Positions 1-6,345 of a stretch of 11,506 nucleotides of DNA are shown here, piece after piece. Position 1 is the first letter of the stretch; the number at the start of each line of letters is the position of its first letter. The notes beneath the pieces are model-generated. The model was not told where the DNA came from. It saw only the letters and a program-made list of their open reading frames with translations, and did not search any database. This DNA is from CAZVLE01 sp964627855 (GTDB lineage Bacteria > Bacillota > Dethiobacteria > DTU022), in NCBI GenBank assembly GCA_964627855.1, contig CAZVLE010000140.1, positions 1 through 11,506 on the forward strand, given 5' to 3'. Both the position numbers and the translations under genes were made by a program.

Positions 1-93
1 GGTGATGCCCTGCTTGAACTTGACGGTGAGCAGACAGGGCAAGCTCCGGTTGAAATTGAAATATTGCCCGGGGCCATAACGATAAAGGGTTAA
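1..93 (+). CDS. C-terminal end of a probable diacylglycerol-kinase-family (YegS/DagK-like) lipid kinase, partial
   Basis: The first 30 codons are open from the window edge and end at TAA (91-93). The peptide carries DGEQTGQAPVEIEILPGAI followed by a short basic end. A Asp-Gly-Glu, then Pro-x-Glu-Ile-Glu-x-Leu-Pro-Gly-Ala pattern just before the stop is typical of the last beta strands of YegS/DagK lipid kinases, which phosphorylate diacylglycerol or related lipids at the membrane. The catalytic GGDGT motif would lie outside the window, so the assignment rests on the tail only. A NAD kinase tail is a less likely alternative. The stop lies 77 bp before thrS, and a separate promoter sits in between, so the two genes are probably not strictly one operon. 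Confidence 0.55.
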   Translation, partial: GDALLELDGEQTGQAPVEIEILPGAITIKG

Positions 94-104
94 GGTGCCC
101 TTTC

Positions 105-133
105 TTGACAGGCTCTAGAACAAGTTTTAAGAT
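105..133 (+). promoter_or_regulatory. sigma-A-like promoter of thrS
   Basis: A perfect -35 TTGACA (105-110) is followed after 17 bp by TAAGAT (128-133), 4 of 6 matches to TATAAT. Transcription would start near 140, giving a leader of only about 30 nt. That is far too short for a T-box. Not tested experimentally. Confidence 0.55.
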
Positions 134-170
134 CATCTGAGAACATGCCCGGGAAGGAGGCCTATAAAAC

Positions 171-2081
171 ATGTCAATAAAAGTAAAATTGGAAAGCGGC
201 AAAGAAACTGCCTATCCTGACGGTACGACCTGTATGGATCTTTATCGGGAAAAAACCGCTGATAATAAAAATTTAATTGCCGTTCTTGTTGATGGCAAAG
301 AATGTGATTTACATTTGCCTCTTCCAGACAACAGTACGGTATCATTTGTGGATTTTGACACACCACCGGGAGCCAGTATTTATCGCCATACTGCCAGCCA
401 TATTCTTGCCCATGCCGTAAAAAGACTCTACCCGGATGCGAAGCTCGGTATAGGCCCTGCTATTGATAATGGTTTTTACTATGATATTGATTTTACAGAA
501 CCGATTTCTTCTGCTGATCTTGAAAAGATCGAAAAGGAAATGAAAAAGATCATCAAAGAGCGGCAGCCGATTCGAAGGCGCGAAATGAGCCGTGAGGAAG
601 CCATGCAGCTGTTCAAAGAAAAAAACGAGAGTTATAAGCTAGAGCTGATCAGGGAGCTTCCTGAAGATGTTACGATCAGCTGTTATGAACAGGATGATTT
701 CATTGACCTTTGTGCCGGCCCGCATCTTTCACATACCGGTTTGGTCAAAGCTTTCAAGCTGACCAGCCTGGCCGGAGCCTACTGGCGCGGTGACGAACAT
801 AACACGATGTTGCAACGTATTTATGGAACCGCCTTTCCAGACAAGGAACGTCTCGCTAATTACTTAGATATGATCGAAGAAGCAAAAAAAAGAGATCACC
901 GTAAACTTGGCCGTGAGCTTGAACTATTTAGTTTACATGACGAAGGGCCGGGATTTCCCTTTCTTCATCATAACGGGATGGTTGTCTGGCAGGAATTGAC
1001 CGATTTTTGGCGCAGCGAACACCGCCTTGCCGGTTATGAAGAGATTAAAACGCCTCTCATTTTAAACCGTGATCTCTGGGAACAATCCGGGCATTGGGAT
1101 CATTTTCGTGAAAATATGTATTTCACGAAAATAGACGAGCAGGATTATGCAGTTAAACCGATGAACTGCCCGGGGGCTATGCTTGTTTATCGATCAAAAA
1201 TGCACAGTTACAGGGATCTGCCTCGTCGTATCGCAGAAATGGGGATTGTGCACCGTCATGAACTTTCCGGAACCCTGCATGGTTTGATGCGGGTACGCAG
1301 TTTTACTCAGGATGATGCTCATATTTTTATGCTGCCCGACCAGGTTGAATCAGAAGTAGCGGGTATTATAACTTTGATGGACCGTTTTTATACAGTTTTT
1401 GGTTTTGATTACAGAGTTGAGTTGAGTACCAGGCCTGAGAAAGCAATGGGTAGTGTCGAAATGTGGGATAAGGCAACTGCAATTCTCGATCAGGTTTTAA
1501 AAGAAAGAAAAATTGACTACAGGCTTAATGAGGGTGAAGGGGCTTTTTATGGTCCAAAAATTGATTTTCACCTTGAGGATTGTCTCGGGCGTAGCTGGCA
1601 GTGTGGAACAATTCAACTCGATTTTCAAATGCCTGAGAAGTTTGATCTTACCTATATAGGTGAAGATGGAGAAAAACACCGGCCGGTTGTAATCCACCGG
1701 GTTATCTATGGTTCGATGGAAAGGTTGATGGCCCTTCTGATAGAGCATTATGGAGGAGCGTTTCCGCTTTGGCTTGCCCCAATCCAGGTAATCGTTATTC
1801 CGGTAACAGACAGAACTCATCAATATGCAGAAAAAGTTTACAACAGACTGATAGCAGAGGGAATGCGCTGTGCAGTTGATCTGCGCAATGAAAAGGTAGG
1901 CTATAAGATCAGGGAAGCGCAGGTTAAAAAGATTCCTTACATGCTGATTGTCGGCGACCGTGAAGCAGAGAACAGCCAGGTTGCTGTTCGTCACCGCAAA
2001 CACGGAGATAGCGGAGCCTCAGAACTTGAAACATTCATTGATACTCTTAAAGATGGAGTGGCAGAAAAAAATTTGACCTAA
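171..2081 (+). CDS. thrS: Threonine--tRNA ligase (ThrRS)
   Basis: Cytoplasmic class II synthetase that charges tRNA-Thr with threonine in an ATP-dependent reaction. The 636-residue protein has the full bacterial architecture. A TGS domain lies at about 1-62. The N2 editing domain has zinc/hydrolysis motif residues H73 and H77 (HTASH) and C181 and H185 (CAGPH), which clear mischarged Ser-tRNA. The catalytic core covers about 245-535, with zinc ligands C333 (MNCPG), H384 (DDAHIF) and H509. Motif 2 is HRHELSGTLHGLMRVRSF, and motif 3 (GSMERL) has the ATP-binding Arg at 518. The anticodon-binding domain is at about 537-630. The ATG is preceded by AAGGAGG (154-160) with 10 nt spacing. All catalytic and editing residues are present. 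The last two sense codons also form the -35 box of the infC promoter. Confidence 0.98.
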   Translation: MSIKVKLESGKETAYPDGTTCMDLYREKTADNKNLIAVLVDGKECDLHLPLPDNSTVSFVDFDTPPGASIYRHTASHILAHAVKRLYPDAKLGIGPAIDNGFYYDIDFTEPISSADLEKIEKEMKKIIKERQPIRRREMSREEAMQLFKEKNESYKLELIRELPEDVTISCYEQDDFIDLCAGPHLSHTGLVKAFKLTSLAGAYWRGDEHNTMLQRIYGTAFPDKERLANYLDMIEEAKKRDHRKLGRELELFSLHDEGPGFPFLHHNGMVVWQELTDFWRSEHRLAGYEEIKTPLILNRDLWEQSGHWDHFRENMYFTKIDEQDYAVKPMNCPGAMLVYRSKMHSYRDLPRRIAEMGIVHRHELSGTLHGLMRVRSFTQDDAHIFMLPDQVESEVAGIITLMDRFYTVFGFDYRVELSTRPEKAMGSVEMWDKATAILDQVLKERKIDYRLNEGEGAFYGPKIDFHLEDCLGRSWQCGTIQLDFQMPEKFDLTYIGEDGEKHRPVVIHRVIYGSMERLMALLIEHYGGAFPLWLAPIQVIVIPVTDRTHQYAEKVYNRLIAEGMRCAVDLRNEKVGYKIREAQVKKIPYMLIVGDREAENSQVAVRHRKHGDSGASELETFIDTLKDGVAEKNLT

Positions 2082-2101
2082 CTAAACAGTTCTGATATAT
2101 T
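2073..2101 (+). promoter_or_regulatory. promoter of the infC-rpmI-rplT operon, overlapping the thrS 3' end
   Basis: TTGACC (2073-2078) is followed after exactly 17 bp by TATATT (2096-2101), with an upstream TG at 2093-2094 that makes an extended -10. The -35 hexamer is made of the last two sense codons of thrS (TTG ACC), and the stop codon is in the spacer. Predicted start is near 2107, giving a leader of about 145 nt before infC. Confidence 0.65.
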
Positions 2102-2200
2102 CAATAACAGACAATGGTAGTTTCCAAGAAGAAGCCACCGCTTCTCACCCTGAGGCGTTCTCACTGTTACCAGGGTTACTCTGAAAGTTTTGCGGATAGC

Positions 2201-2234
2201 AAGAGCAGGTGGTGATCACCTGCTCTTAATTATT
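2201..2234 (+). terminator. candidate attenuator hairpin in the infC leader
   Basis: An uninterrupted 11-bp stem, AAGAGCAGGTG (2201-2211) with CACCTGCTCTT (2217-2227), closes a 5-nt loop. It is followed by AATTATT, a weak U-rich tract, and sits just upstream of the infC Shine-Dalgarno. It reads as a conditional terminator. The interrupted U tract is poorer than in a strong terminator, so it could instead act by pausing or on translation. Confidence 0.5.
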
Positions 2235-2236
2235 AA

Positions 2237-2244
2237 AGGAGGTG
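2237..2244 (+). promoter_or_regulatory. ribosome binding site that fixes the infC ATT start
   Basis: AGGAGGTG (2237-2244) is a near-perfect Shine-Dalgarno. It lies 7 nt before ATT (2252) but 19 nt before the next possible start, TTG at 2264, which is too far. It therefore selects the ATT codon. Confidence 0.8.
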
Positions 2245-2251
2245 AAATAAC

Positions 2252-2758
2252 ATTAGTAAGAATTTGTTCGTCAATGAACAAATTAATGCCAGGGAAGTCT
2301 TAGTTGTTGATGCTGACGGTACTCAGCTTGGAGTAATGAAAACAGGGGATGCCCTGGAGTTGGCGCGTGAAAAAAAGTTAGATCTGGTTAATGTTGCCCC
2401 GAGTGCTCGGCCACCTGTTTGCCGGTTAATGGACTATGGTAAACATAAATATGAACAGAGCAAACGTGATCGAGAAGCACGAAAAAAACAGAAATTAACA
2501 ACGATTAAAGAAATAAAGTTAAGGCCCAATATTGACAAGCATGACTTTGATGTAAAGGTAAAAAGAGGCCAGAAGTTTTTAGAAAATGGAGATAAGATCA
2601 AAGTTACGGTTATGTTTCGGGGGCGTGAAATTACCCATCCCGAGATCGCCCAGCGTCTTTGTAAGCAGATGGCTTCAGACTTATCTGATTATGGTGATGT
2701 TGAAAGACCCGCTAAGCAGGAAGGGCGCAATATGATCATGATTCTGACGCCGAAATAA
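2252..2758 (+). CDS. infC: Translation initiation factor IF-3, rare ATT start
   Basis: IF3 binds the 30S subunit, blocks premature 50S joining and checks start-codon and initiator-tRNA pairing. From ATT at 2252 the protein is 168 residues, a normal length, and begins (M)SKNLFVNEQINAREV, which aligns with the usual Firmicute start SKDFxxNEQIxARE. Starting at TTG 2264 would drop four conserved residues and leave the Shine-Dalgarno too distant. The N-terminal domain leads into the family signature ARPPVCRLMDYGKHKYEQ. A basic lysine-rich linker follows, then the C-terminal domain with the RPNIDKHDF and VMFRGREITHP segments. Non-canonical AUU starts on infC are known to give negative autoregulation, because IF3 itself discriminates against them. 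It is first in an operon with rpmI, 25 bp downstream. Confidence 0.96.
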   Translation: MSKNLFVNEQINAREVLVVDADGTQLGVMKTGDALELAREKKLDLVNVAPSARPPVCRLMDYGKHKYEQSKRDREARKKQKLTTIKEIKLRPNIDKHDFDVKVKRGQKFLENGDKIKVTVMFRGREITHPEIAQRLCKQMASDLSDYGDVERPAKQEGRNMIMILTPK

Positions 2759-2783
2759 TTTTGGAAAGAGGTTAGTAGCTGAA

Positions 2784-2975
2784 ATGCCTAAAATGAAAAC
2801 TCATCGCGGTGCGGCAAAACGGTTTAAAAAGACAGGTAGTGGAAAGATTAAGCGCTATCGAGCCTTTGCCAGTCACCTGACGGGTAAGAAGAGTCCGAGT
2901 CGCAAAAGAAGGCTTCGTAAGTCGACACTGGTAAAACCCGCCGATATGAAAAGGGTTAAGCTTTTAATTCCATAA
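2784..2975 (+). CDS. rpmI: 50S ribosomal protein bL35
   Basis: A 63-residue, strongly basic protein of usual length for bL35. It begins MPKMKTHRGAAKRFKKTGSGKIKR, a sequence that is diagnostic for the family; a second basic cluster lies at about 35-48 and the protein ends near LLIP. It is a structural component of the large subunit. A modest Shine-Dalgarno, AAAGAGG at 2765-2771, lies 12 nt before the ATG, so translation may depend partly on ribosomes arriving from infC 25 bp upstream. rplT follows 28 bp downstream, the standard infC-rpmI-rplT order. Confidence 0.97.
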   Translation: MPKMKTHRGAAKRFKKTGSGKIKRYRAFASHLTGKKSPSRKRRLRKSTLVKPADMKRVKLLIP

Positions 2976-3003
2976 AAGGTTGTTTACAGGAGGATGATTT
3001 GCT

Positions 3004-3357
3004 ATGCCTCGTACGAAGAGAGGTTCAGTTGCCAGGAAAAGACGAAAAAAAATCTTAAAACTGGCTAAGGGATATTACGGCTCAAAGAGCAAGCTATTCA
3101 GGGTTGCAAACCAGCAAGTTATGAAGTCTCTCTCATATGCATACCGTGATCGCAGGCAAAAGAAAAGAGATTTCCGCAAACTCTGGATTGCAAGAATTAA
3201 TGCTGCTGCCAGGAACAGTGGTATCTCCTACAGCCGCTTCATAAATGGCTTAAAGAAGGCCGATGTCCAGATTAATCGCAAGGTATTAGCCGATTTGGCA
3301 GTCAATGATAAAGCTGCTTTTGCCCAGCTGGTTGAAGTTGCAAAAAATAACAACTAA
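3004..3357 (+). CDS. rplT: 50S ribosomal protein bL20
   Basis: bL20 is an early-assembly 23S rRNA-binding protein and, in Firmicutes, the repressor of its own operon through the infC leader. The 117-residue product begins MPRTKRGSVARKRRKKILK and continues with KGYYGSKSKLFRVANQQVMK, both family hallmarks. The basic N-terminal extension (about 1-55) threads into rRNA. The globular C-terminal part, with WIARINAAARNSGISYSRFI, is the region known to bind both rRNA and the leader RNA in studied species. AGGAGG at 2988-2993 lies 10 nt before the ATG. The operon appears to end after this gene, at the hairpin centred near 3450. Confidence 0.97.
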   Translation: MPRTKRGSVARKRRKKILKLAKGYYGSKSKLFRVANQQVMKSLSYAYRDRRQKKRDFRKLWIARINAAARNSGISYSRFINGLKKADVQINRKVLADLAVNDKAAFAQLVEVAKNNN

Positions 3358-3425
3358 ATTCCTGCATGTTGTTTGTATTATAAACAATATTTCTGCATTG
3401 AATTGACATATCTGCCAAGCAGGCC

Positions 3426-3480
3426 AAAGCCCATAAACCCGGCGTATGTTTTGGTATCGGGTTAATGGGCTTTATCATAC
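3426..3480 (+). terminator. Rho-independent terminator of the infC operon
   Basis: AAAGCCCATAAACCCG (3426-3441) pairs with CGGGTTAATGGGCTTT (3458-3473). This is a 16-bp stem with a single A-A mismatch and a 16-nt loop. The 3' side ends in TTTATCAT, a short, imperfect U tract. It lies 69 bp after the rplT stop and before the KtrA-like gene. Confidence 0.7.
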
Positions 3481-3529
3481 AGCTAAAGAAAAAGTGTCAT
3501 GCTTAAATAATCTTTTCATGGAGGCAGTC

Positions 3530-4189
3530 ATGTTGCATAAATCAGTGTTGATAATTGGTGCCGGCAGGTTTGGGCTCAGCGTGGCAAGAACTTTGTATAA
3601 TCTTGGTCATGAAGTGATGGTGGTAGACAAAGATGAAAACCTGATCCAGCAGATCAGTGGTGATTTTACAACAGCTGTTACTGCGAACACAACTTCTGAG
3701 GCAAGCCTTAAAGCCCTGGGGGTGAACGACTTTGATGCTGTTGTTCTGGCAATTGGCTTTGATACCCAGGCCAGTATAATGACTGCAATCCTACTTGTGG
3801 AAATGGAAGCGAAATATGTAGTTGCCAGGGCTCAAACTGATTTACATGGTAAAGTCCTTGAAAAGATTGGTGTTAATCGCACAGTCTATCCTGAAAGGGA
3901 TATGGGTCAAAAGCTGGCTCACAGCCTTATTGCGCCGACAATAATTGACCTGATTGAGCTATCTAAAGATTACAGTGTCGTTGAGGTAATGGCGCCGGAT
4001 GAGATGATCGGAAAAAGTTTGATGGAACTTGATTTGCGGGCTCGACTGGGTGTTAGCGTTATCGCTCTGCGTCGTTTGAACGGTGAGAAAATGAATATTG
4101 CACCAGCTGCTGAAGATAGAATTGAAAAAGGTGATCTAATCGTGGCGGTTGGTGAGAATAAGCATTTAAAAAGGCTGGAGTGGATTTAG
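3530..4189 (+). CDS. ktrA: KtrA/TrkA-family potassium uptake regulator (RCK protein)
   Basis: A cytosolic octamer-forming gating subunit that binds nucleotides and controls a membrane K+ channel (KtrB/TrkH type). The 219-residue protein is the size of single-unit KtrA/KtrC, not of the doubled TrkA. An RCK_N Rossmann domain spans about 4-125, with the nucleotide-binding glycine motif GAGRFG (10-15) and the acidic residue D33 at the end of the second strand (VVDKDE). An RCK_C domain spans about 135-219. The reading frame stays open upstream to about 3446, but that extension runs through the terminator hairpin. ATG 3530, preceded by GGAGG (3520-3524), is therefore chosen. No KtrB/TrkH membrane partner is present in the window. 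The stop codon overlaps the proposed start of the next gene. Confidence 0.88.
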   Translation: MLHKSVLIIGAGRFGLSVARTLYNLGHEVMVVDKDENLIQQISGDFTTAVTANTTSEASLKALGVNDFDAVVLAIGFDTQASIMTAILLVEMEAKYVVARAQTDLHGKVLEKIGVNRTVYPERDMGQKLAHSLIAPTIIDLIELSKDYSVVEVMAPDEMIGKSLMELDLRARLGVSVIALRRLNGEKMNIAPAAEDRIEKGDLIVAVGENKHLKRLEWI

Positions 4190-4995
4190 ACTTGACTGTT
4201 GAGATTTGGAGTAAAGATAACCCCCTGGTAAAAGAATACATCAAGCTGAAGCGTAGCAGAAGTTACAGGAAGAGGAGCTTTCGCATTGCTGTTGAAGGAC
4301 CAAATCTTGTTTTTGCAGCCCTGGATGCTGCTTATACGCCTGAAATTTTATACTTTACCAGAGACTTCTACCATTCTGTCTGGTTGAAACTTAAGGTGTT
4401 TCATCATAAGAATGTAAAAGAGTTGATTTTAGATGAAAAATTATTTAAATACCTGGCTGATACAGAAACCCCCCAGGCAGTAGCTGCGATATTCAAATAT
4501 TCTTATTCTAACAATGATAAATCGAAGGTTCCTCTGGAGAATCCGGTTCTAATACTTGATCGGATTAGTGATCCCGGTAATATGGGTGCAATTATTCGCA
4601 CCGCGGCTGCAGCCGGAGTTGACAAAATTTTTTATACTGCCGGAAGCACAGATCCCTTTAGCCCTAAAGCTCTGAGGGCAACAGCAGGAGCAATATTTCA
4701 ACTGCCTCCAGAGCAAATTAGCAAGCCTCTGGAGTTATTGTCCAGCTTAAGACAAGAAGGTTTTCAGGTTGTCGTTTCATCTGCCGGCGATGGTCATGAT
4801 TATCGGAATGTTGATTTTAGCCAAAAAACTGCTCTGGTTATCGGCAATGAAGCTGAGGGTGTGTCTGAAAAGATGCGTCTTGCCGCTGACATAGAGATTA
4901 CTATACCTTTACAGAGAAAAGTTGAGTCACTAAATGCCGCTGTAGCCTCCGGTATATTGTTGTTTGAGATGGTCCGCAATCTTAATAGCAGGTAA
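4180..4995 (+). CDS. SpoU/TrmH-family RNA 2'-O-methyltransferase (probably 23S rRNA)
   Basis: A SAM-dependent ribose methylase of the knotted SPOUT fold, 271 residues. An N-terminal substrate-binding domain (about 30-105) starts from SKDNPLVK and VEGPNLV and includes TETPQAVAAI (95-104). The catalytic domain has all three SpoU motifs: DRISDPGNMGAIIRTAAAAG (127-146) with N134 and R140; LVIGNEAEGVS (219-229); and IPLQRKVESLNAAVASG (242-258). These motifs do not reveal which rRNA nucleotide is modified. Start choice is open. GTG 4180 overlaps the KtrA-like stop by 10 bp, while TTG 4192 has GGAG (4177-4180) 11 nt upstream and gives a protein four residues shorter. Either way the gene is tightly coupled to its neighbour. 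It ends 5 bp before the pheS promoter. Confidence 0.92.
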   Translation: MDLDLTVEIWSKDNPLVKEYIKLKRSRSYRKRSFRIAVEGPNLVFAALDAAYTPEILYFTRDFYHSVWLKLKVFHHKNVKELILDEKLFKYLADTETPQAVAAIFKYSYSNNDKSKVPLENPVLILDRISDPGNMGAIIRTAAAAGVDKIFYTAGSTDPFSPKALRATAGAIFQLPPEQISKPLELLSSLRQEGFQVVVSSAGDGHDYRNVDFSQKTALVIGNEAEGVSEKMRLAADIEITIPLQRKVESLNAAVASGILLFEMVRNLNSR

Positions 4996-5000
4996 TCTAC

Positions 5001-5029
5001 TTGAAGCCAATTGCTACTGGTGCTATAAT
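5001..5029 (+). promoter_or_regulatory. promoter of the pheS T-box leader
   Basis: TTGAAG (5001-5006) and a perfect TATAAT (5024-5029) are separated by exactly 17 bp. This promoter sits immediately after the methyltransferase stop and just before the T-box Stem I. Predicted transcription start is near 5036. Confidence 0.8.
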
Positions 5030-5036
5030 GCTTATA

Positions 5037-5297
5037 TCTTAATAGCTACTTGGCGATGAAGGAGATCAGTACGCAGGGTCTTGCTGTGTTTAACAGGGAG
5101 GTACGGTCCTGACTGAAAGCCGACCGGGCGCATCCTGCTGAAATTCACTCCCGAGCTTCCCGCTGAAGCGCTGGATTGCCATCCGGTCTGGTAGGCGGGT
5201 ACGGATATCCCGTTATCGATACCAAGTGAGTCAGCGGTGGCTAAACTGGGTGGTACCGCGGAAGGTTTCCTTTCGTCCCTCACAAGAGGGATTTTTT
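5037..5297 (+). promoter_or_regulatory. T-box riboswitch, tRNA-Phe specific, controlling pheS-pheT
   Basis: The conserved T-box sequence TGGGTGGTACCGCG lies at 5247-5260. Its UGGU bulge would pair with the uncharged tRNA acceptor end, and the U suits an A discriminator base as in tRNA-Phe. Stem I can be traced: GCG 5053-5055 with CGC 5161-5163, GAAG 5058-5061 with CTTC 5156-5159, GAG 5062-5064 with CTC 5148-5150, and GCAGG 5073-5077 with CCTGC 5134-5138. Between the last two lies a specifier loop with the loop-E pair AGTA (5068-5071) and GAA (5140-5142). The specifier is UUC (5144-5146), the Phe codon read by anticodon GAA. A Stem III candidate pairs GGTA 5198-5201 and GATA 5204-5207 with TATC 5214-5217 and TACC 5220-5223. 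The antiterminator pairs GGG 5248-5250 with CCC 5277-5279 and GCG 5258-5260 with CGT 5274-5276. Low charged tRNA-Phe would favour readthrough. Confidence 0.96.
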
Positions 5298-5300
5298 ATT
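5275..5300 (+). terminator. T-box conditional terminator
   Basis: TCCCTC (5276-5281) pairs with GAGGGA (5286-5291) around an ACAA loop, followed directly by six Ts (5292-5297) and a further T-rich run to 5303. The 5' arm is the same CCC used by the antiterminator, so the two structures exclude each other. Confidence 0.9.
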
Positions 5301-5303
5301 TTT

Positions 5304-5310
5304 GGAGGTG
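5304..5310 (+). promoter_or_regulatory. ribosome binding site that fixes the pheS TTG start
   Basis: GGAGGTG directly follows the terminator T-run. It excludes the in-frame TTG 5302 and GTG 5308, which overlap it, and selects TTG 5320 at a 9-nt spacing. Confidence 0.8.
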
Positions 5311-5319
5311 TGTAAGGAT

Positions 5320-6345
5320 TTGCTGGAAAAATTACTTGCGCTAGAAGAAGAATCTAAACATCGTATTGAAGCTGTATCAAGCCTGGATGAGTTACAGGAA
5401 GTAAGAGTAAAATACTTAGGGAAAAAAGGAGCCCTTACTAACCTGCTAAGATCTCTTGGTACCGTTGCACCCGAGGAAAGGCCTAAAATTGGGCAGGAAG
5501 CAAATAATTTAAGAGTAAAGATTGAACAGATAATTGGACTCAAAGAAAAGTTTTTAAAAGATCGCCTTAAGGAAGACCTGTGGGAAAAAGAGAGAATAGA
5601 TGTTACCTTACCTGGCAGACCATTCTCTATAGGCCAAAAACACCCTCTGACGATGGTGATGGATGAAATCAAGGAGATATTCATCGGGCTTGGTTTCCAG
5701 GTTGCTTATGGACCGGATATAGAAACAGATTATTATAACTTTGAAGCCTTAAATATACCCTCCGATCACCCGGCCCGGGATATGCAGGATTCATTTTACA
5801 TTACTGAGCAGTACCTTTTACGAACCCATACTTCTCCTGTTCAAGTCAGGGTAATGGAAAAGCTTTCACCGCAGTTACCGGTACGCATTATAGTCCCGGG
5901 AAAGGTTTATCGTCGAGATGATGATGCCACTCATTCGCCGATGTTCCACCAGGTTGAAGGTCTGGCTGTCGATAAAGAAATTTCTTTTGCCAATCTCAAG
6001 AGTACTCTACTTTTATTTGCCAGGGAGATGTTCGGGCCGGAACAGAAAATACGTTTAAGGCCCAGTTTTTTCCCTTTCACGGAACCCAGCGCCGAAGTAG
6101 ATATATCATGTGTGATCTGTGGTGGGTCAGGTTGTCGGGTTTGCAGCGATACAGGATGGTTGGAGATTCTTGGATCAGGAATGGTTCATCCCCGGGTTCT
6201 GGAAGTTTCAGGCTACAACCCTAAAGAAGTCACTGGTTTTGCTTTCGGAATGGGTGTTGAGCGCATTGCTATGCTCAAGTATGGCATCAATGATCTACGC
6301 CTTTTTTTCTCCAATGATTTGCGTTTCTTAAAACAGTTTGGTTGA
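5320..6345 (+). CDS. pheS: Phenylalanine--tRNA ligase alpha subunit
   Basis: Catalytic subunit of the alpha2-beta2 class II enzyme that charges tRNA-Phe. From TTG 5320 the protein is 341 residues, close to the usual bacterial length. An N-terminal coiled-coil arm that contacts tRNA covers about 1-85. The catalytic domain carries DHPARDMQDSFYI (about 149-161), RTHTSPVQ (168-175), motif 2 VYRRDDDATHSPMFHQVEG (196-214), and motif 3 FGMGVERIAMLKYGINDLR (309-327). A cysteine cluster, C264, C267, C272 and C275, precedes GWLEILGSGMVHP. This insert is seen in other bacterial PheS proteins and suggests metal binding, although that is inference. The frame is open from TTG 5302, but that codon lies inside the Shine-Dalgarno region. 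Expression is set by the upstream T-box; pheT follows after 90 bp. Confidence 0.97.
   Translation: MLEKLLALEEESKHRIEAVSSLDELQEVRVKYLGKKGALTNLLRSLGTVAPEERPKIGQEANNLRVKIEQIIGLKEKFLKDRLKEDLWEKERIDVTLPGRPFSIGQKHPLTMVMDEIKEIFIGLGFQVAYGPDIETDYYNFEALNIPSDHPARDMQDSFYITEQYLLRTHTSPVQVRVMEKLSPQLPVRIIVPGKVYRRDDDATHSPMFHQVEGLAVDKEISFANLKSTLLLFAREMFGPEQKIRLRPSFFPFTEPSAEVDISCVICGGSGCRVCSDTGWLEILGSGMVHPRVLEVSGYNPKEVTGFAFGMGVERIAMLKYGINDLRLFFSNDLRFLKQFG

Larger units (their letters stand above)
2107..2251 (+). promoter_or_regulatory. structured 5' leader of infC (probable L20-type attenuation leader)
   Basis: Three hairpins are visible. The first pairs 2130-2135 with 2140-2145 (AGAAGC/GCTTCT) around a CACC loop. 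The second pairs 2147-2152 with 2171-2176 (ACCCTG/CAGGGT). The third is a perfect 11-bp stem, 2201-2211 with 2217-2227. CCACC (2135-2139) can instead pair with GGTGG (2208-2212), and TCACC (2145-2149) with GGTGA (2211-2215), so the upstream part could open the third hairpin. In Bacillus subtilis, ribosomal protein L20 represses this operon by binding an infC leader and promoting attenuation. The position and gene order here match that system. The match to the L20 leader family is from memory and position; a covariance-model search would settle it. Confidence 0.55.

Noticed and set aside
1497..2003. 168-codon open frame on the minus strand within thrS
   Set aside because: It lies wholly antisense to conserved ThrRS catalytic and anticodon-binding domains and resembles no known protein.
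3403..3431. TTGACA (3403-3408) as a promoter for the KtrA-like gene
   Set aside because: At 16-18 bp spacing there is no -10 match; the sequence there is the start of the terminator stem.
3446..3529. Longer N-terminus for the KtrA-like protein
   Set aside because: These codons run through the loop and 3' arm of the rplT operon terminator. Their translation lacks family similarity, and ATG 3530 has a good Shine-Dalgarno and puts GAGRFG at the expected position.
5032..5283. Minus-strand open frame over the pheS leader
   Set aside because: It is fully explained by the T-box RNA on the plus strand, has no ribosome binding site I can see, and looks like no protein family.
6119..6331. Second open frame inside pheS on the same strand
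   Set aside because: It is a shifted-frame shadow of the conserved PheS catalytic domain, with no start signals and no recognisable product.
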